Assembly: GCA_963838235.1 (NCBI GenBank)
Contig: CAWIQJ010000003.1
Span: 186,001-250,000, forward strand
Reading direction: 5' to 3'
DNA: 64,000 nucleotides
Origin: JAFECT01 sp963838235
GTDB lineage: Bacteria; Pseudomonadota; Alphaproteobacteria; Caulobacterales; Caulobacteraceae
The position numbers and the translations under genes are program-made. Shown in pieces: positions 1-8,805 of this stretch. The notes under the pieces are model-generated. The model was not told the DNA's origin. It saw only the letters and a list, made by a program, of their open reading frames with translations, and did not search any database. Position 1 is the first letter of the stretch; each line of letters begins with the position of its first letter.

Positions 1-675
1 ACGCCGCTTCTGGCATTCGCCCATGCCGAGACCCACGACCCTGCCGCCATACTGCGCGCCGCCAAGGCGGCGGCCGGCCGGCCGGCGCTGGATCGGGCCG
101 ACGGCTCGTACGAAGAGGGGCGCCACGGCGACACCACCTATCGGACTTGGCTGAACTTCAAACACTACGGCATGAAGAGCGAGTTGATCCGCAACGGCGT
201 GCACCGGACCATCGGCTTCAACGGTCAGGTGCAATGGAGCGTCGGCCCGGACGGAAAGGTCTCGACCAAGTCGGACGCTGCCGCTCTGCGCGAGGCCATC
301 CTCACCGCGTACGTCAGCAACAACGGCTACTTCTATCCGGACCGGTTTCCCGCCGCGTTTCGCTATCTCCGCGCCGCCCGCGCAGACGGGCGCGACTTCG
401 ACGTCATCGAGATCGAACCCAAGGGCGGTCGCGCCGCGCAGCTTTGGATCGACCGGCGGTCGCACCTCGTCAAGCGCCTCGTCGATGAGAAGGGTCCCCC
501 GCCGGTCTCCGTCGAGATCTCCGACTATCGCAGGGTGGGCGGCGCCTTGATTGCGTTCCGTGGGACCGTTCGAACCCTGGACGGCAAGGTCGTGGACAAG
601 CTCCGGGTCGGTTCGGTGACCTTCAAGACCTTACCCGACGAGACGTTCGATCCACCGGTAACCCCGCCGCGGTGA
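1..675 (+). CDS. Periplasmic protein of unknown function, 5' end missing
   Basis: The reading frame is open from the first base, so the start lies upstream. The first visible residues (TPLLAFAHA, then ETHD) look like the end of a cleaved signal peptide, so only a few residues are probably missing and the protein is likely periplasmic. The remaining ~215 residues mix short beta-strand-like stretches with the segment VIEIEPKGGRAAQLWID around visible residue 140. That organisation recalls the lipoprotein-carrier-like N-terminal domain found in some secreted aspartyl-protease-family proteins, but no catalytic motif is visible. I cannot assign a function. It ends 46 bp before the GH127 gene on the same strand, so the two may be co-transcribed. 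Confidence 0.6.
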   Translation, partial: TPLLAFAHAETHDPAAILRAAKAAAGRPALDRADGSYEEGRHGDTTYRTWLNFKHYGMKSELIRNGVHRTIGFNGQVQWSVGPDGKVSTKSDAAALREAILTAYVSNNGYFYPDRFPAAFRYLRAARADGRDFDVIEIEPKGGRAAQLWIDRRSHLVKRLVDEKGPPPVSVEISDYRRVGGALIAFRGTVRTLDGKVVDKLRVGSVTFKTLPDETFDPPVTPPR

Positions 676-721
676 CGGGAAGGCCTTTTCGGTCAGGCCG
701 CGCCCGGCCTATGCTCCGGGA

Positions 722-2608
722 ATGGCGGCGTTCACACGACGAGGACTGATGGCGACGGCGGCTGCGGCGGGCGCCGTGGTGGTGACGCCGGCGCGGGCGG
801 GCGTGACACGGTCGCTGAAGCCGTTTCCGCTGGGCGCGGTGACCCTGGGACCGGGGCCGTTGCTCGATGCGAGCCGGGTCAATGCGCGCCGGCTCGCGGC
901 GACCGATCCAGACCGCCTGTTGCACATGTTCCGCTTGACCGCGGGCCTGCCGTCGAACGCTCAGCCGCTCGGCGGATGGGAGGCGCCGGTCAATGAGCTG
1001 CGGGGACATTTCACCGGCCACTTCCTGTCGGCCTGCGCCCAGATGAGCGCCCAGGGCGATGCAGCGCTCGGCGCCAAGGGTTCGGCCATCGTGCGCGCGT
1101 TGGCGGAATGCCAGAAGGCGAATGGCTCAGGCTACGTCAGCGCCTTTCCGGCCGAATTCTTCGACCGCCTGAAGCGGCGCGAGCGCGTCTGGGCGCCGTT
1201 CTATACCCTGCACAAGATCACCGCCGGTCTGATCGACATGCACACCCTGGCGGCCGATCCGAACGCGCTCGAGGTCGCGCGCGGCCTGGGCGACTGGACC
1301 GACCGGTGGAGCGCGGAGCTTGACGATGCGCACATGCAGGCGGTGCTCGACACCGAGTTCGGCGGCATGGGCGAGGCGCTGTGGAACCTGCAGGCCCTGA
1401 CCGGCGACGAGCGCTATGGCCGCGCCGCGGTCCGCTTCGAGAAGCTCAAGTTCCTCGACCCTCTGGCCGACGGGCGCGACGACCTGACCGGGCTGCACGC
1501 CAACACTCACATCCCCCAGGTCATCGCCGCCGCACGCAAGGCCGAGATCACCGGCGACGCACGCTCGCGGCGGATCGCGGAATTTTTCTGGGATGACGTG
1601 ACGACCAACCGCACCTTTGTCACCGGCGGGACGTCGAGCGGCGAGGCATGGAAGCTGCCGGTGGGCCAGCTCTCGAAGGAACTCGACGCCTATACCCACG
1701 AGTGCTGTTGCACTCACAACATGCTGAAACTCACGCGTCACGTGATCGGCTGGCGCGGCGACGCGCGTGCAGGCGACTATTGCGAGCGCGCGCTGTTGAA
1801 CGGCGTACTGGGCACACACCATCCGGCCGACGGCATGATGATGTACTATGTGCCGATGCAGTCGGGGTACTGGAAGATGTTCTCCGACCACGACAACGGT
1901 TTCTGGTGCTGCGACGGCACCGGCGTCGAGTTGTTCTCCAAACTCGGCGACTCCATCTTCTTCCACGACGGCGACGATCTTTACGTGAACCTCTACGCCA
2001 ATGCATCGGCGGACTGGCGCGACAAGGGCGTAAGCGTCAGCCAGTCGACACGCTATCCCGACGACGGCGAGGTCGCGATTACGGTGAAGAGTCACGCACC
2101 CGTGGCAATGGCGCTGAACCTGCGCATCCCCGCCTGGGCGGGTGAACGCCTTACCGCTTATGTCAACGATGAACCCTGGGTCTGGGAGGAAGCAAGCTGG
2201 GGCGGGCGACCGGGCCGCTGGCTGACCATCGACCGCGCCTGGCGCGACGGCGATACGGTGCGGTTCAAGCTGCCGATGCACATTCGCACCGAGTCGATGC
2301 CGGATGATCCGGGCCTGGTCGCCCTGATGTACGGGCCGCTGGTGCTGGCGGGCGAGCTTGGGACCGCAGGCTTGCCGCCCGAAGCGCCCTACGCCTTGCC
2401 CACGCCGCCGCGGGAAGTGCCGGAGTTCCGCGCTGAACCCGCCGCAGCGCCCACGCTCGCACGATCGCGCGGATCGGAATGGATCGCGCCCGTCGGCAAT
2501 GAGCCGACGACCTTCCGTGTGGCGACGACCTCGAACGACGTGACCTTCCGTCCATTCAACCGCATCCTGCGCGAACGCTACGGCGTCTACTGGCGCGTCG
2601 ACGCCTGA
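722..2608 (+). CDS. Tat-exported glycoside hydrolase family 127 (beta-L-arabinofuranosidase-like)
   Basis: The 628-residue protein matches the GH127 (former DUF1680) family, whose characterised members release L-arabinofuranose from glycans with a zinc-bound cysteine nucleophile. The N-terminus has a twin-arginine signal (R6 R7, then an Ala-rich core ending PARA near residue 26), so it is probably exported folded. The family's Glu-X-Cys and Cys-Cys zinc ligands are visible as E327/C329 in HECCCTHNMLKLTR and C396/C397 in FWCCDGTG. The match to the zinc site and nucleophile is strong. The substrate is inferred from the family only. No other glycan gene lies beside it. A second in-frame ATG at 749 would remove the Tat motif, so the start at 722 is preferred. 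Confidence 0.88.
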   Translation: MAAFTRRGLMATAAAAGAVVVTPARAGVTRSLKPFPLGAVTLGPGPLLDASRVNARRLAATDPDRLLHMFRLTAGLPSNAQPLGGWEAPVNELRGHFTGHFLSACAQMSAQGDAALGAKGSAIVRALAECQKANGSGYVSAFPAEFFDRLKRRERVWAPFYTLHKITAGLIDMHTLAADPNALEVARGLGDWTDRWSAELDDAHMQAVLDTEFGGMGEALWNLQALTGDERYGRAAVRFEKLKFLDPLADGRDDLTGLHANTHIPQVIAAARKAEITGDARSRRIAEFFWDDVTTNRTFVTGGTSSGEAWKLPVGQLSKELDAYTHECCCTHNMLKLTRHVIGWRGDARAGDYCERALLNGVLGTHHPADGMMMYYVPMQSGYWKMFSDHDNGFWCCDGTGVELFSKLGDSIFFHDGDDLYVNLYANASADWRDKGVSVSQSTRYPDDGEVAITVKSHAPVAMALNLRIPAWAGERLTAYVNDEPWVWEEASWGGRPGRWLTIDRAWRDGDTVRFKLPMHIRTESMPDDPGLVALMYGPLVLAGELGTAGLPPEAPYALPTPPREVPEFRAEPAAAPTLARSRGSEWIAPVGNEPTTFRVATTSNDVTFRPFNRILRERYGVYWRVDA

Positions 2609-2611
2609 TCC

Positions 2612-3421
2612 TCACCCCGGCGTGAAGCCGCCCTGGCCGTCGGGGCGGACGAAGTCGTGCTCGCTCAGCCAGGCCTCGTCGTGCATCCGCGCCAGCGCGT
2701 CCTGGAACAGGGCCTGGACGTCGTCGAGGGTGGTCTTGGGATCGTTGTTGTAGCCCATCAGGCGGTGGGCATAGGCCTTGTCCTTGGTGCGGTCCTCGAC
2801 CAGCAGGCGCACGACTTCCATCGCCGGCCGGCGATGATCGTGGGCGCCGGTGACCTCGATGGTGGCGCGGTCCATGGCGCAATAGAGGCTCCAGCTCGTC
2901 GGATGTCGGTCACAGCGGCGGTCGTCGGCGCGGTTCCAGTCGGCGCCGGCGCGCGCGATCTCCGACGCGCGCATGAGAATGCGTTCGTCGAGCGCTTCGG
3001 GTCCGACTTCGTGATTGGGGTCCACGGTGAACTGAAGGTCCGGCGCCGCGTTGAAGCCGGTCACCGGCAACCAGCCGTATTCGGTGCGCAGGATTCCCCA
3101 GCCGCCGGGATAGACCTCGAGTTCGAGCGGCCAGACCTGTTTGCCTTCCGTATAGGTTCCTCGGTAGACGCGTTCGGCCATGCGGTCCTCGCGCCAGACG
3201 CTGTCCACGTGCGCCGCGGGCGCGAGCTTCAATACCGGCGCCGGCGCGTCGGGATCGAGGACGCCGCAATCGCCCTGGAAGCCGTCCTCTGTCGTCTTCA
3301 GTGAACAGGGAAAGGTGTGAGGGCGGCCCGGCGCCTTGGCGTCGTCCTGGGCGCGCGCGGCGATGGGAAACGTCGACAGGGCGAGCGCGAAGAGGGTCGC
3401 GAAACAACCATACCGGACCAT
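2612..3421 (-). CDS. Secreted protein of unknown function
   Basis: A 269-residue protein beginning with a clear Sec signal peptide (MVRYGC, then a hydrophobic core, cleavage near ARAQ at about residue 24). The ATG at 3421 is chosen because AGGAGA lies 6-7 nt upstream and because translation from further upstream would bury the signal peptide. The mature part is rich in Trp, Asp and Arg, with several well-spaced cysteines, and ends in VRPDGQGGFTPG. I recognise no family motif. It is convergent with the GH127 gene, only 3 bp away. Confidence 0.75.
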   Translation of the reverse strand: MVRYGCFATLFALALSTFPIAARAQDDAKAPGRPHTFPCSLKTTEDGFQGDCGVLDPDAPAPVLKLAPAAHVDSVWREDRMAERVYRGTYTEGKQVWPLELEVYPGGWGILRTEYGWLPVTGFNAAPDLQFTVDPNHEVGPEALDERILMRASEIARAGADWNRADDRRCDRHPTSWSLYCAMDRATIEVTGAHDHRRPAMEVVRLLVEDRTKDKAYAHRLMGYNNDPKTTLDDVQALFQDALARMHDEAWLSEHDFVRPDGQGGFTPG

Positions 3422-3468
3422 GCGCGTCTCCTGAGCGATGGAACCCAGCATACACGCGTTCGCGGAAA

Positions 3469-3897
3469 TCAGCGGTCGTCGGACTTCGCCAGCCGCTCGA
3501 CCATGCCCGGCGGGATGCGCACGGGCTTCATGGTTGAGGAGCCGACCAGGCACCACTCGGTCTTGCCCTGGGCGCTGAGGCCATCGGGCCCTTCGATGAG
3601 GACGAAGCGTGCAAAGCGCGGGCCTTCGGCGTCGCCGACCCAGGTGCGGGCGTGGGCCGCGTCGCCGGGCTTCAGCGGGCGGCGGTAGTCGACTTCGTGA
3701 CGCAGCGCGACCCACGACCATTTCGCGCGCTCGACTTCGCTGAAGCGCGCGTTCCAATGCGCCGTGCCCGCGTCCTGCAGCCAGCGCACATAGACCACGT
3801 TATTCACGTGGCCGTTGTCGTCGATGTCTTCGGGAAGGATGGGCAGGGAAAGCGTGAACACCTCGCGGTCGGCGCGGGGTTTGAACGCGGTCCTCAT
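3469..3897 (-). CDS. Hotdog-fold acyl-CoA thioesterase
   Basis: A 142-residue protein of the 4-hydroxybenzoyl-CoA thioesterase/YbgC-type hotdog family, which hydrolyses acyl-CoA thioesters in the cytoplasm. The family signature is visible at residues ~24-40 as DIDDNGHVNNVVYVRWLQ, containing the active-site Asp and the helix that packs in the hotdog core. The length is normal for a single-domain member. Its ATG overlaps the grxD stop by 4 nt (ATGA), so the two are translationally coupled. Substrate chain length cannot be read from the sequence. Confidence 0.85.
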   Translation of the reverse strand: MRTAFKPRADREVFTLSLPILPEDIDDNGHVNNVVYVRWLQDAGTAHWNARFSEVERAKWSWVALRHEVDYRRPLKPGDAAHARTWVGDAEGPRFARFVLIEGPDGLSAQGKTEWCLVGSSTMKPVRIPPGMVERLAKSDDR

Positions 3898-4274
3898 GCC
3901 TCCACGACGCCCTTTTCAGTGAGGAACGGCGTGAGCTCGCCCGCCTGGTACATCTCGCGCACGATGTCGGAGCCGCCCACGAATTCGCCCTTCACGTAGA
4001 GCTGCGGGATCGTCGGCCAGTCGCTGAAGGCCTTGACGCCCGCGCGCAGGTGTTCGTCCTGCAGCACGTCGATGCCGACGAAGGGCGCGCCGACGTGATC
4101 GAGGATCTGCACCACCAGGGCCGAGAAGCCGCAGCGCGGGGCGTCGGGCGTGCCCTTCATGAACACCACGACCGGGTGTGCTTCCACGGTCTGCTTGATG
4201 AAGGCGTGGACCGGATCGGCGTCCTCGACGTGCGGGGGGGTCGTCTCGGTTTCGGCGGCGGGCGTGTCGGTCAC
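3894..4274 (-). CDS. grxD: Monothiol glutaredoxin Grx4/GrxD
   Basis: A 126-residue monothiol glutaredoxin. The active-site CGFS begins at C48, preceded by the MKGTPDAPR segment and followed by the WPTIPQLY and GGSDI glutathione-binding segments typical of Grx4. Such proteins bind a [2Fe-2S] cluster at the dimer interface, often with BolA as partner, and deliver iron-sulfur clusters. A bolA gene lies upstream on the same strand, separated only by the aldo/keto-reductase-like gene. About 20 acidic, Pro/Thr-rich residues precede the domain, a common alphaproteobacterial extension. The start is separated by 53 nt from the preceding gene. Confidence 0.95.
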   Translation of the reverse strand: MTDTPAAETETTPPHVEDADPVHAFIKQTVEAHPVVVFMKGTPDAPRCGFSALVVQILDHVGAPFVGIDVLQDEHLRAGVKAFSDWPTIPQLYVKGEFVGGSDIVREMYQAGELTPFLTEKGVVEA

Positions 4275-4327
4275 GGGACAGGGCCTTTCAACTCAGGCCC
4301 TTGAGCTAAGGACGGGCGGCCTTCGGG

Positions 4328-5254
4328 TCAACCCGTGGCGGACTTGTCGCTCATCGGCGCGAAGCGGGCCATTTCCACCTGGGCCGCAAGGCCCGGCGGC
4401 ATCTCGCGATCAGGCACGGCGGCCATCCGGGCCAGGTGCTCGGGGTCGTCGCTCTCCACCAGAACCGTGGCGAGGGAAGGCTCGGTCAGGCAGTAGGCGA
4501 GACAGATCTCCTCGGCGGTCCAGTTCTTGGTGTCATGCAGGAACCGGTACGAGCCCACACCGTCGAGGGGGCTGGAATTGGCGGGCCGGCCACCGAACAG
4601 GCCGCGTGGGCGGGGCTGAAGCTGCGCCTCGGTCGTCGCCGAGGTGGCGAATTCTGCGGGGAACCAGTCGTAGGCCACCACGCCCATGTCGAGCGTCACG
4701 GCGGCCTTGAGGCGGTTGCGCTCCTTCCAGCCGGAGCGGAGATGGTAGGGCGTGACCAGCACGTCGAAGGCGTTGGTCGAGATGTAGGCGTCCATGGCCT
4801 CGTTGCGGCCGGACACGCCGAGCAGGCTGACGCGGCCGGAGGCGCGCAGCGCCTTCAGGGCGTCGAGGGACGCGCGCGACAATTCGTCCATGCCGGGATC
4901 GTCGAGCACCACCAGGTCGAGGTGGCCGAGCTGGGAGGCGTTCAGCACCTGGTCGACCGTGGCGGTCAGCGTCTCGGGCGAGAAGTTGCGCGTCGCGCCC
5001 ACGCGGCCTTGCGCCACGCCGAGCTGCAGCGACACGAACACCAGCCGGCGTTCGACGACCGACAGCGCTTCGCCCAGCACCGCGGGAATCTGAGGATCGA
5101 GGCCGGCCAGGTGGTAGGCGTTCACGCCCGCCTCCAGTCCGACGTAGATGAGCTGGCGCAGGGCGTCGACGCCGCGGCCGGCGGCCTTGTCGGTAAGACT
5201 GAGGCAGACGCAGGAGGTGACCATGCCCGAGCGGCCGAAGGGGCGATAGCGCAT
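4328..5254 (-). CDS. Aldo/keto-reductase-like protein lacking the catalytic tetrad
   Basis: The 308-residue protein has the aldo/keto reductase barrel layout: MRYRPFGRSG at the start, LEAGVNAYH near residue 40, HLDLVVLDDP near 111 and RASGRVSLLGVSG near 136. However, the four catalytic positions of the family (Asp, Tyr, Lys, His) are all replaced. The usual FDTAxxYG segment reads NAYHLAGLD, no lysine occurs between residues ~24 and ~130 where the catalytic one should be, and the usual LHRPD reads LDDPGMD. It is therefore likely a non-catalytic relative. It sits 3 nt downstream of bolA and 53 nt upstream of grxD, which suggests a role with that iron-sulfur module. Confidence 0.85.
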   Translation of the reverse strand: MRYRPFGRSGMVTSCVCLSLTDKAAGRGVDALRQLIYVGLEAGVNAYHLAGLDPQIPAVLGEALSVVERRLVFVSLQLGVAQGRVGATRNFSPETLTATVDQVLNASQLGHLDLVVLDDPGMDELSRASLDALKALRASGRVSLLGVSGRNEAMDAYISTNAFDVLVTPYHLRSGWKERNRLKAAVTLDMGVVAYDWFPAEFATSATTEAQLQPRPRGLFGGRPANSSPLDGVGSYRFLHDTKNWTAEEICLAYCLTEPSLATVLVESDDPEHLARMAAVPDREMPPGLAAQVEMARFAPMSDKSATG

Positions 5255-5257
5255 CGC

Positions 5258-5494
5258 TCAGCCCTCCTTCGCCGCGGTGTCGAGGGCGAGCGCGTGCAGG
5301 TCGCCGCCCATCTTGCCCTTCAGGGCGGCGTAGACGAGCTGGTGCTGCCGGACGCGAGGCATGCCTTCGAACGCCTGGTCGCGAATGCGTGCACGATAGT
5401 GGTCGCCGTCGCCGGCGAGATCCTCGATCGCGATCTCCGCGTCCGGAAAGGCCTCGCGCAGGTGCGCCACCAACTCGTCCTCGCTCATGGGCAT
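5258..5494 (-). CDS. bolA: BolA family protein
   Basis: A small (78-residue) BolA-type protein with the class II K-homology-like fold. The conserved block RVRQHQLVYAAL and the terminal LHALALDT are both present. BolA proteins partner with monothiol glutaredoxins in iron-sulfur trafficking, and grxD is two genes downstream. I chose the ATG at 5494 because GGAG lies 9 nt upstream. An in-frame start at 5524 would add ten residues without family support. The stop is 3 nt before the next gene, so the genes form an operon. Confidence 0.9.
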   Translation of the reverse strand: MPMSEDELVAHLREAFPDAEIAIEDLAGDGDHYRARIRDQAFEGMPRVRQHQLVYAALKGKMGGDLHALALDTAAKEG

Positions 5495-5590
5495 GCAGAC
5501 ACGCTCCCCCTGGGCGCGACTCACCCAGGCTCACATGGTGAATAGGCTGAACCCGTTAACATCCCGCTGACGCGGCCCGGGACTTCCTGT

Positions 5591-6271
5591 TCAGGCCGGG
5601 GATTTCGAGGGGTCGGCGAAGAATTCCAGCGTTCTATGCTTGGCCAGCCGCGCACTGGGTTCGTGGTAGGCGCGCTCGGCCATGAAGGCGTGGCCGGCCC
5701 CTTCATAAACGTAAACGGCCGAGGGCGGCGCCATCGCGGCCTGGACCTGGTCGACGTTGCCCTGGAGCGGGATGCCCGCGTCCTCGGCCCCGTAGTGGAA
5801 GACTACCGGGACCTTGGGCGTCTCGTTCAGGTGGCTCGAGACCAGCCGCCCGTAGAAGCTCGCGGCCGCGGTCAGGCCGGCGCAGCGGCAGGCGGCGAGC
5901 CAGGTGGCCCCGCCGCCCCAGCAGAAGCCGGCCACGAACACCGGCCCCTGGAGCGCGTCGATTGCCGCCTGGATGTCGCCCAGGGCCTGGGTCCAGTCGA
6001 CGGCCATGGCCGCGGCGACGCCTTCCTTGATCCCCGCTTCGTCGTGATCGGCGTGGAAGCCGCGATAGCGGCGGTCGAACAGGGAGGGCGCGATCACTTC
6101 GAAGCCGTCGCCGGCGAAATCGTCGCTCAGTGCACGCATGGTCGCGTCGACGCCGAAGATCTCCTGGATCAGCACCAGGCCGCCACGCCGGTCGGCGCGC
6201 GGCGCCGCGTGATAGGCGCCCAGCTTGAAGCCGTCATTCCGGTTGGTGAGGATGATGTCCTGGCCCGCCAC
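5591..6271 (-). CDS. Dienelactone hydrolase family protein
   Basis: A 226-residue cytoplasmic alpha/beta hydrolase of the dienelactone hydrolase (carboxymethylenebutenolidase) family. The nucleophile elbow GFCWGG carries Cys117 instead of Ser. The remaining triad members are Asp164 (GAEDAGIP) and His194 (GHAFM), and the family's Glu is in QEIFG at residue 37. The whole set matches the classical enzyme. The real substrate is unknown because no chlorocatechol pathway genes are present. The ychF stop lies 10 bp upstream on the same strand. Confidence 0.92.
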   Translation of the reverse strand: MAGQDIILTNRNDGFKLGAYHAAPRADRRGGLVLIQEIFGVDATMRALSDDFAGDGFEVIAPSLFDRRYRGFHADHDEAGIKEGVAAAMAVDWTQALGDIQAAIDALQGPVFVAGFCWGGGATWLAACRCAGLTAAASFYGRLVSSHLNETPKVPVVFHYGAEDAGIPLQGNVDQVQAAMAPPSAVYVYEGAGHAFMAERAYHEPSARLAKHRTLEFFADPSKSPA

Positions 6272-6281
6272 CTCAGTCTCC

Positions 6282-7388
6282 TCAGACGTTAAATCGGAAG
6301 TGCATCACGTCGCCCTCGCGCACGACGTAGTTGCGGCCTTCCTTGCGCAGCTTGCCCACTTCCGCGGCGCCGGCCTCGCCGCGGTGCTTGACGTAGTCGT
6401 CGTAGGCGATGGTTTCGGCCGAGATGAAACCCTTCTCGAAGTCGGAGTGAATGACGCCCGCCGCTTCCGGCGCGGTGTCGCCGACGTGGATGGTCCAGGC
6501 GCGCGCCTCTTTCGGGCCGACGGTGAAATAGGTCTGCAGGCCGAGCAGGGCGTAGGCCTCGTGGATCATGCGGTTCAGACCCGGCTCCTGCAGCCCCAGC
6601 GTCTCCAGGAACTCCTGGCGTTCTGCGGGGTCGAGCATGGCGATCTCGCTCTCGATCTTGGCTGAGATGACCACCGACTTGGCGCCGTCCTTGGTCGCGC
6701 GTTCCGCGACGGTCTTCGACAGGGCGTTGCCGGTGGCGGCTGAGGCTTCATCGACGTTGCAGACGTAGAGCGCGGGCTTGGAGGTGAGCAGCTGCAGCAT
6801 GCGCCACGGTTTCTGGTCTTCGGCCGAAATCTGGTCATTGGCGGCAAAGGCGGGCCTGCCGGCGTTCAACTGCGCGAGCGCGAGGTCCACCAGTTTGAGC
6901 GTGAGGGCGCTCTCCTTGTCGCCGCCTGCCTTGGCGCGTTTCTCCAGGTTCGGCCTGCGCTTTTCCAGACTCTCGAGGTCGGCCAGCATCAGCTCGGTCT
7001 CGATGATATCGAGATCGGAGATCGGATCGACGCGGCCTTCCACGTGGGTCACGTCGTCGTCTTCGAAACAGCGCGTCACGAAGGCGACCGCGTCGCAGTC
7101 GCGGATGTTGGCCAGGAACTGGTTACCCAGGCCCTCGCCCTTGGACGCGCCGCGCACCAGGCCCGCCACATCGACGAAGTTCATCCGCGCGGGAATGATC
7201 TCCTTGGAGCCCGCGATCTCAGCGAGGATATCCAGGCGCGGCTCGGGCAGGGCCACGTCGCCGACGTTCGGCTCGATTGTACAGAAGGGGTAGTTGGCGG
7301 CCTGCGCAGCCGCCGTCTGGGTGAGGGCGTTGAACAGGGTGGACTTGCCGACGTTCGGCAGGCCGACGATCGCGACTTTCAGGGCCAT
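6282..7388 (-). CDS. ychF: YchF/OLA1 redox-regulated ribosome-binding ATPase
   Basis: The 368-residue protein has the Obg-family G domain with Walker A GLPNVGKST at residues ~8-16 and the switch region VDVAGLVRGASKGEGLGNQFL. The nucleotide-base motif is NVDE instead of NKxD, the hallmark of YchF and the reason it prefers ATP. A coiled-coil insertion (around residues 130-180) and a C-terminal TGS domain ending VREGDVMHFRFNV complete the standard architecture. Length is normal. It is ribosome-associated and near-universal. Confidence 0.97.
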   Translation of the reverse strand: MALKVAIVGLPNVGKSTLFNALTQTAAAQAANYPFCTIEPNVGDVALPEPRLDILAEIAGSKEIIPARMNFVDVAGLVRGASKGEGLGNQFLANIRDCDAVAFVTRCFEDDDVTHVEGRVDPISDLDIIETELMLADLESLEKRRPNLEKRAKAGGDKESALTLKLVDLALAQLNAGRPAFAANDQISAEDQKPWRMLQLLTSKPALYVCNVDEASAATGNALSKTVAERATKDGAKSVVISAKIESEIAMLDPAERQEFLETLGLQEPGLNRMIHEAYALLGLQTYFTVGPKEARAWTIHVGDTAPEAAGVIHSDFEKGFISAETIAYDDYVKHRGEAGAAEVGKLRKEGRNYVVREGDVMHFRFNV

Positions 7389-7483
7389 GAAGCTTTCAAG
7401 GGCAGGAGGAACGCGGCGCCTAGCACGGTTTGGAGGAATGCTCCACGCTGGAGCACGGATTAGCCGGTTCCGGAGGGCCTTGG

Positions 7484-7882
7484 ATGAACATCGGTTTCGC
7501 GGTCGCGGCGGTCATCGGGCTCGCGGGTTTCGTGATCCACGTCTTCTACGGCGGGCCCAAGCTGGTGCGGCCGTTTCTGGCGCTGCAGATGCATCCGCTG
7601 ATCAAGTGGCTGTTTTATCTGTGTTTTCACATCGTCAGCCTGCTGATCCTAACGATGACGCTGGTGTTCTGGTGGGCGGCCAGGGACTACCACGGCCATC
7701 CGGCGGCGGCGGTGTTGGCAGGCGTGGCCTTCGGGTGCGCCCTGCTCAGCCTCTATGTCGCGATCCGCGGCCGGCTGTCGCTGCTGAAGATGGTCCCGTT
7801 CTGGCTGTTCTTCGGCATGGCGGTGGCGGCGTTCTGGGGTTTCTACGGATCGTTCGCGGACATGATCGCCAATCCGATCTGA
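7484..7882 (+). CDS. Small four-helix membrane protein of unknown function
   Basis: A 132-residue protein that is almost entirely hydrophobic. Four membrane segments are visible at about residues 3-21, 38-62, 75-94 and 100-122, joined by short loops containing GGPKLVRPF and RGRLS. The ATG at 7484 is preferred to an upstream in-frame ATG at 7430 because GGAGGG lies 7-8 nt before it. I do not recognise the family. It faces away from ychF and precedes the pirin gene by 71 bp. Confidence 0.75.
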   Translation: MNIGFAVAAVIGLAGFVIHVFYGGPKLVRPFLALQMHPLIKWLFYLCFHIVSLLILTMTLVFWWAARDYHGHPAAAVLAGVAFGCALLSLYVAIRGRLSLLKMVPFWLFFGMAVAAFWGFYGSFADMIANPI

Positions 7883-7953
7883 GGTGGCCCTTTAAAAACT
7901 GTAACAGAGACCGATATTGATTGCCGACCTGTTCCTCCCTCTAGGAGTTCCCC

Positions 7954-8784
7954 ATGACCGTCCGTCCGGTCCTGAAGGCCGTTAAAGGCATTCCCACCTC
8001 CGACGGCGCCGGCGTGCGCCTGACCCGTCTGCTCGGTACGCCGCAGGCGCAGATGTTCGACCCGTTCCTGATGCTCGACCATTTCGACAGCGCCGACAGC
8101 AAGGACTACATCGCCGGCTTCCCCGATCACCCGCACCGCGGCTTCGAGACCGTGACCTACATGATCGAAGGCAAGATGCGGCACGGCGACAACAAGGGCC
8201 ACTCGGGCGTGATCGGCGCGGGCGGCATCCAGTGGATGCGCGCGGGCCGCGGCATCGTGCACTCCGAGATCCCCGAACAGACCGAAGGCCGCATGCGCGG
8301 TTTCCAGCTGTGGGTGAACCTGCCCTCGCACCTGAAGATGAGCGAGCCCGACTATCAGGAGTTCGACGCCGACAAGATTCCGGTGGAGACGCGCGACGGC
8401 GGCGTGAGCGTAAAGGTCGTGACCGGCCAAACCAGCCGCGGCGTGCGCGGGCCGGTGGAAGAGTCCGCGCTCGATCCGACCTATTTCGACGTCACGGTTC
8501 CCGCCGGCGCCGTGTTCGACGAGCCGATCGCCGGCGACCGCTCGGTCATGCTCGCGGTCTATGAAGGCGCGATCAAGGTGGGCGATACGACCGTCGAAGC
8601 CTTGGGCGCGGTGTTCCTGGGGCAGGGTGACGACGTGAAGATCGAAGCCTTGCGCGACGCGCGCTTCCTGCTGCTGGCGGGCAAGCCCATTCGCGAACCG
8701 GTGGCCAAGTACGGCCCATTCGTGATGAACACCGAACAGGAACTGCACCAGGCCTTCAACGACTTCCGCAGCGGGCGGTTCTAG
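7954..8784 (+). CDS. Pirin family protein
   Basis: A 276-residue bicupin of the pirin family. The first cupin carries the metal-binding pattern DHPHRGFETVTYM (around residue 57) and, later, the histidine in GIVHSEIPEQ. The second cupin is the usual degenerate half. Pirins bind iron. Some show quercetinase activity, while others act as redox-sensitive cofactors, so the biological role here is not determined. Upstream is GGAG 8-9 nt before the ATG. The gene is convergent with the amino-acid permease gene, 21 bp away. Confidence 0.93.
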   Translation: MTVRPVLKAVKGIPTSDGAGVRLTRLLGTPQAQMFDPFLMLDHFDSADSKDYIAGFPDHPHRGFETVTYMIEGKMRHGDNKGHSGVIGAGGIQWMRAGRGIVHSEIPEQTEGRMRGFQLWVNLPSHLKMSEPDYQEFDADKIPVETRDGGVSVKVVTGQTSRGVRGPVEESALDPTYFDVTVPAGAVFDEPIAGDRSVMLAVYEGAIKVGDTTVEALGAVFLGQGDDVKIEALRDARFLLLAGKPIREPVAKYGPFVMNTEQELHQAFNDFRSGRF

Positions 8785-8805
8785 TCCCTTTGCCCGGTCG
8801 CGCGG

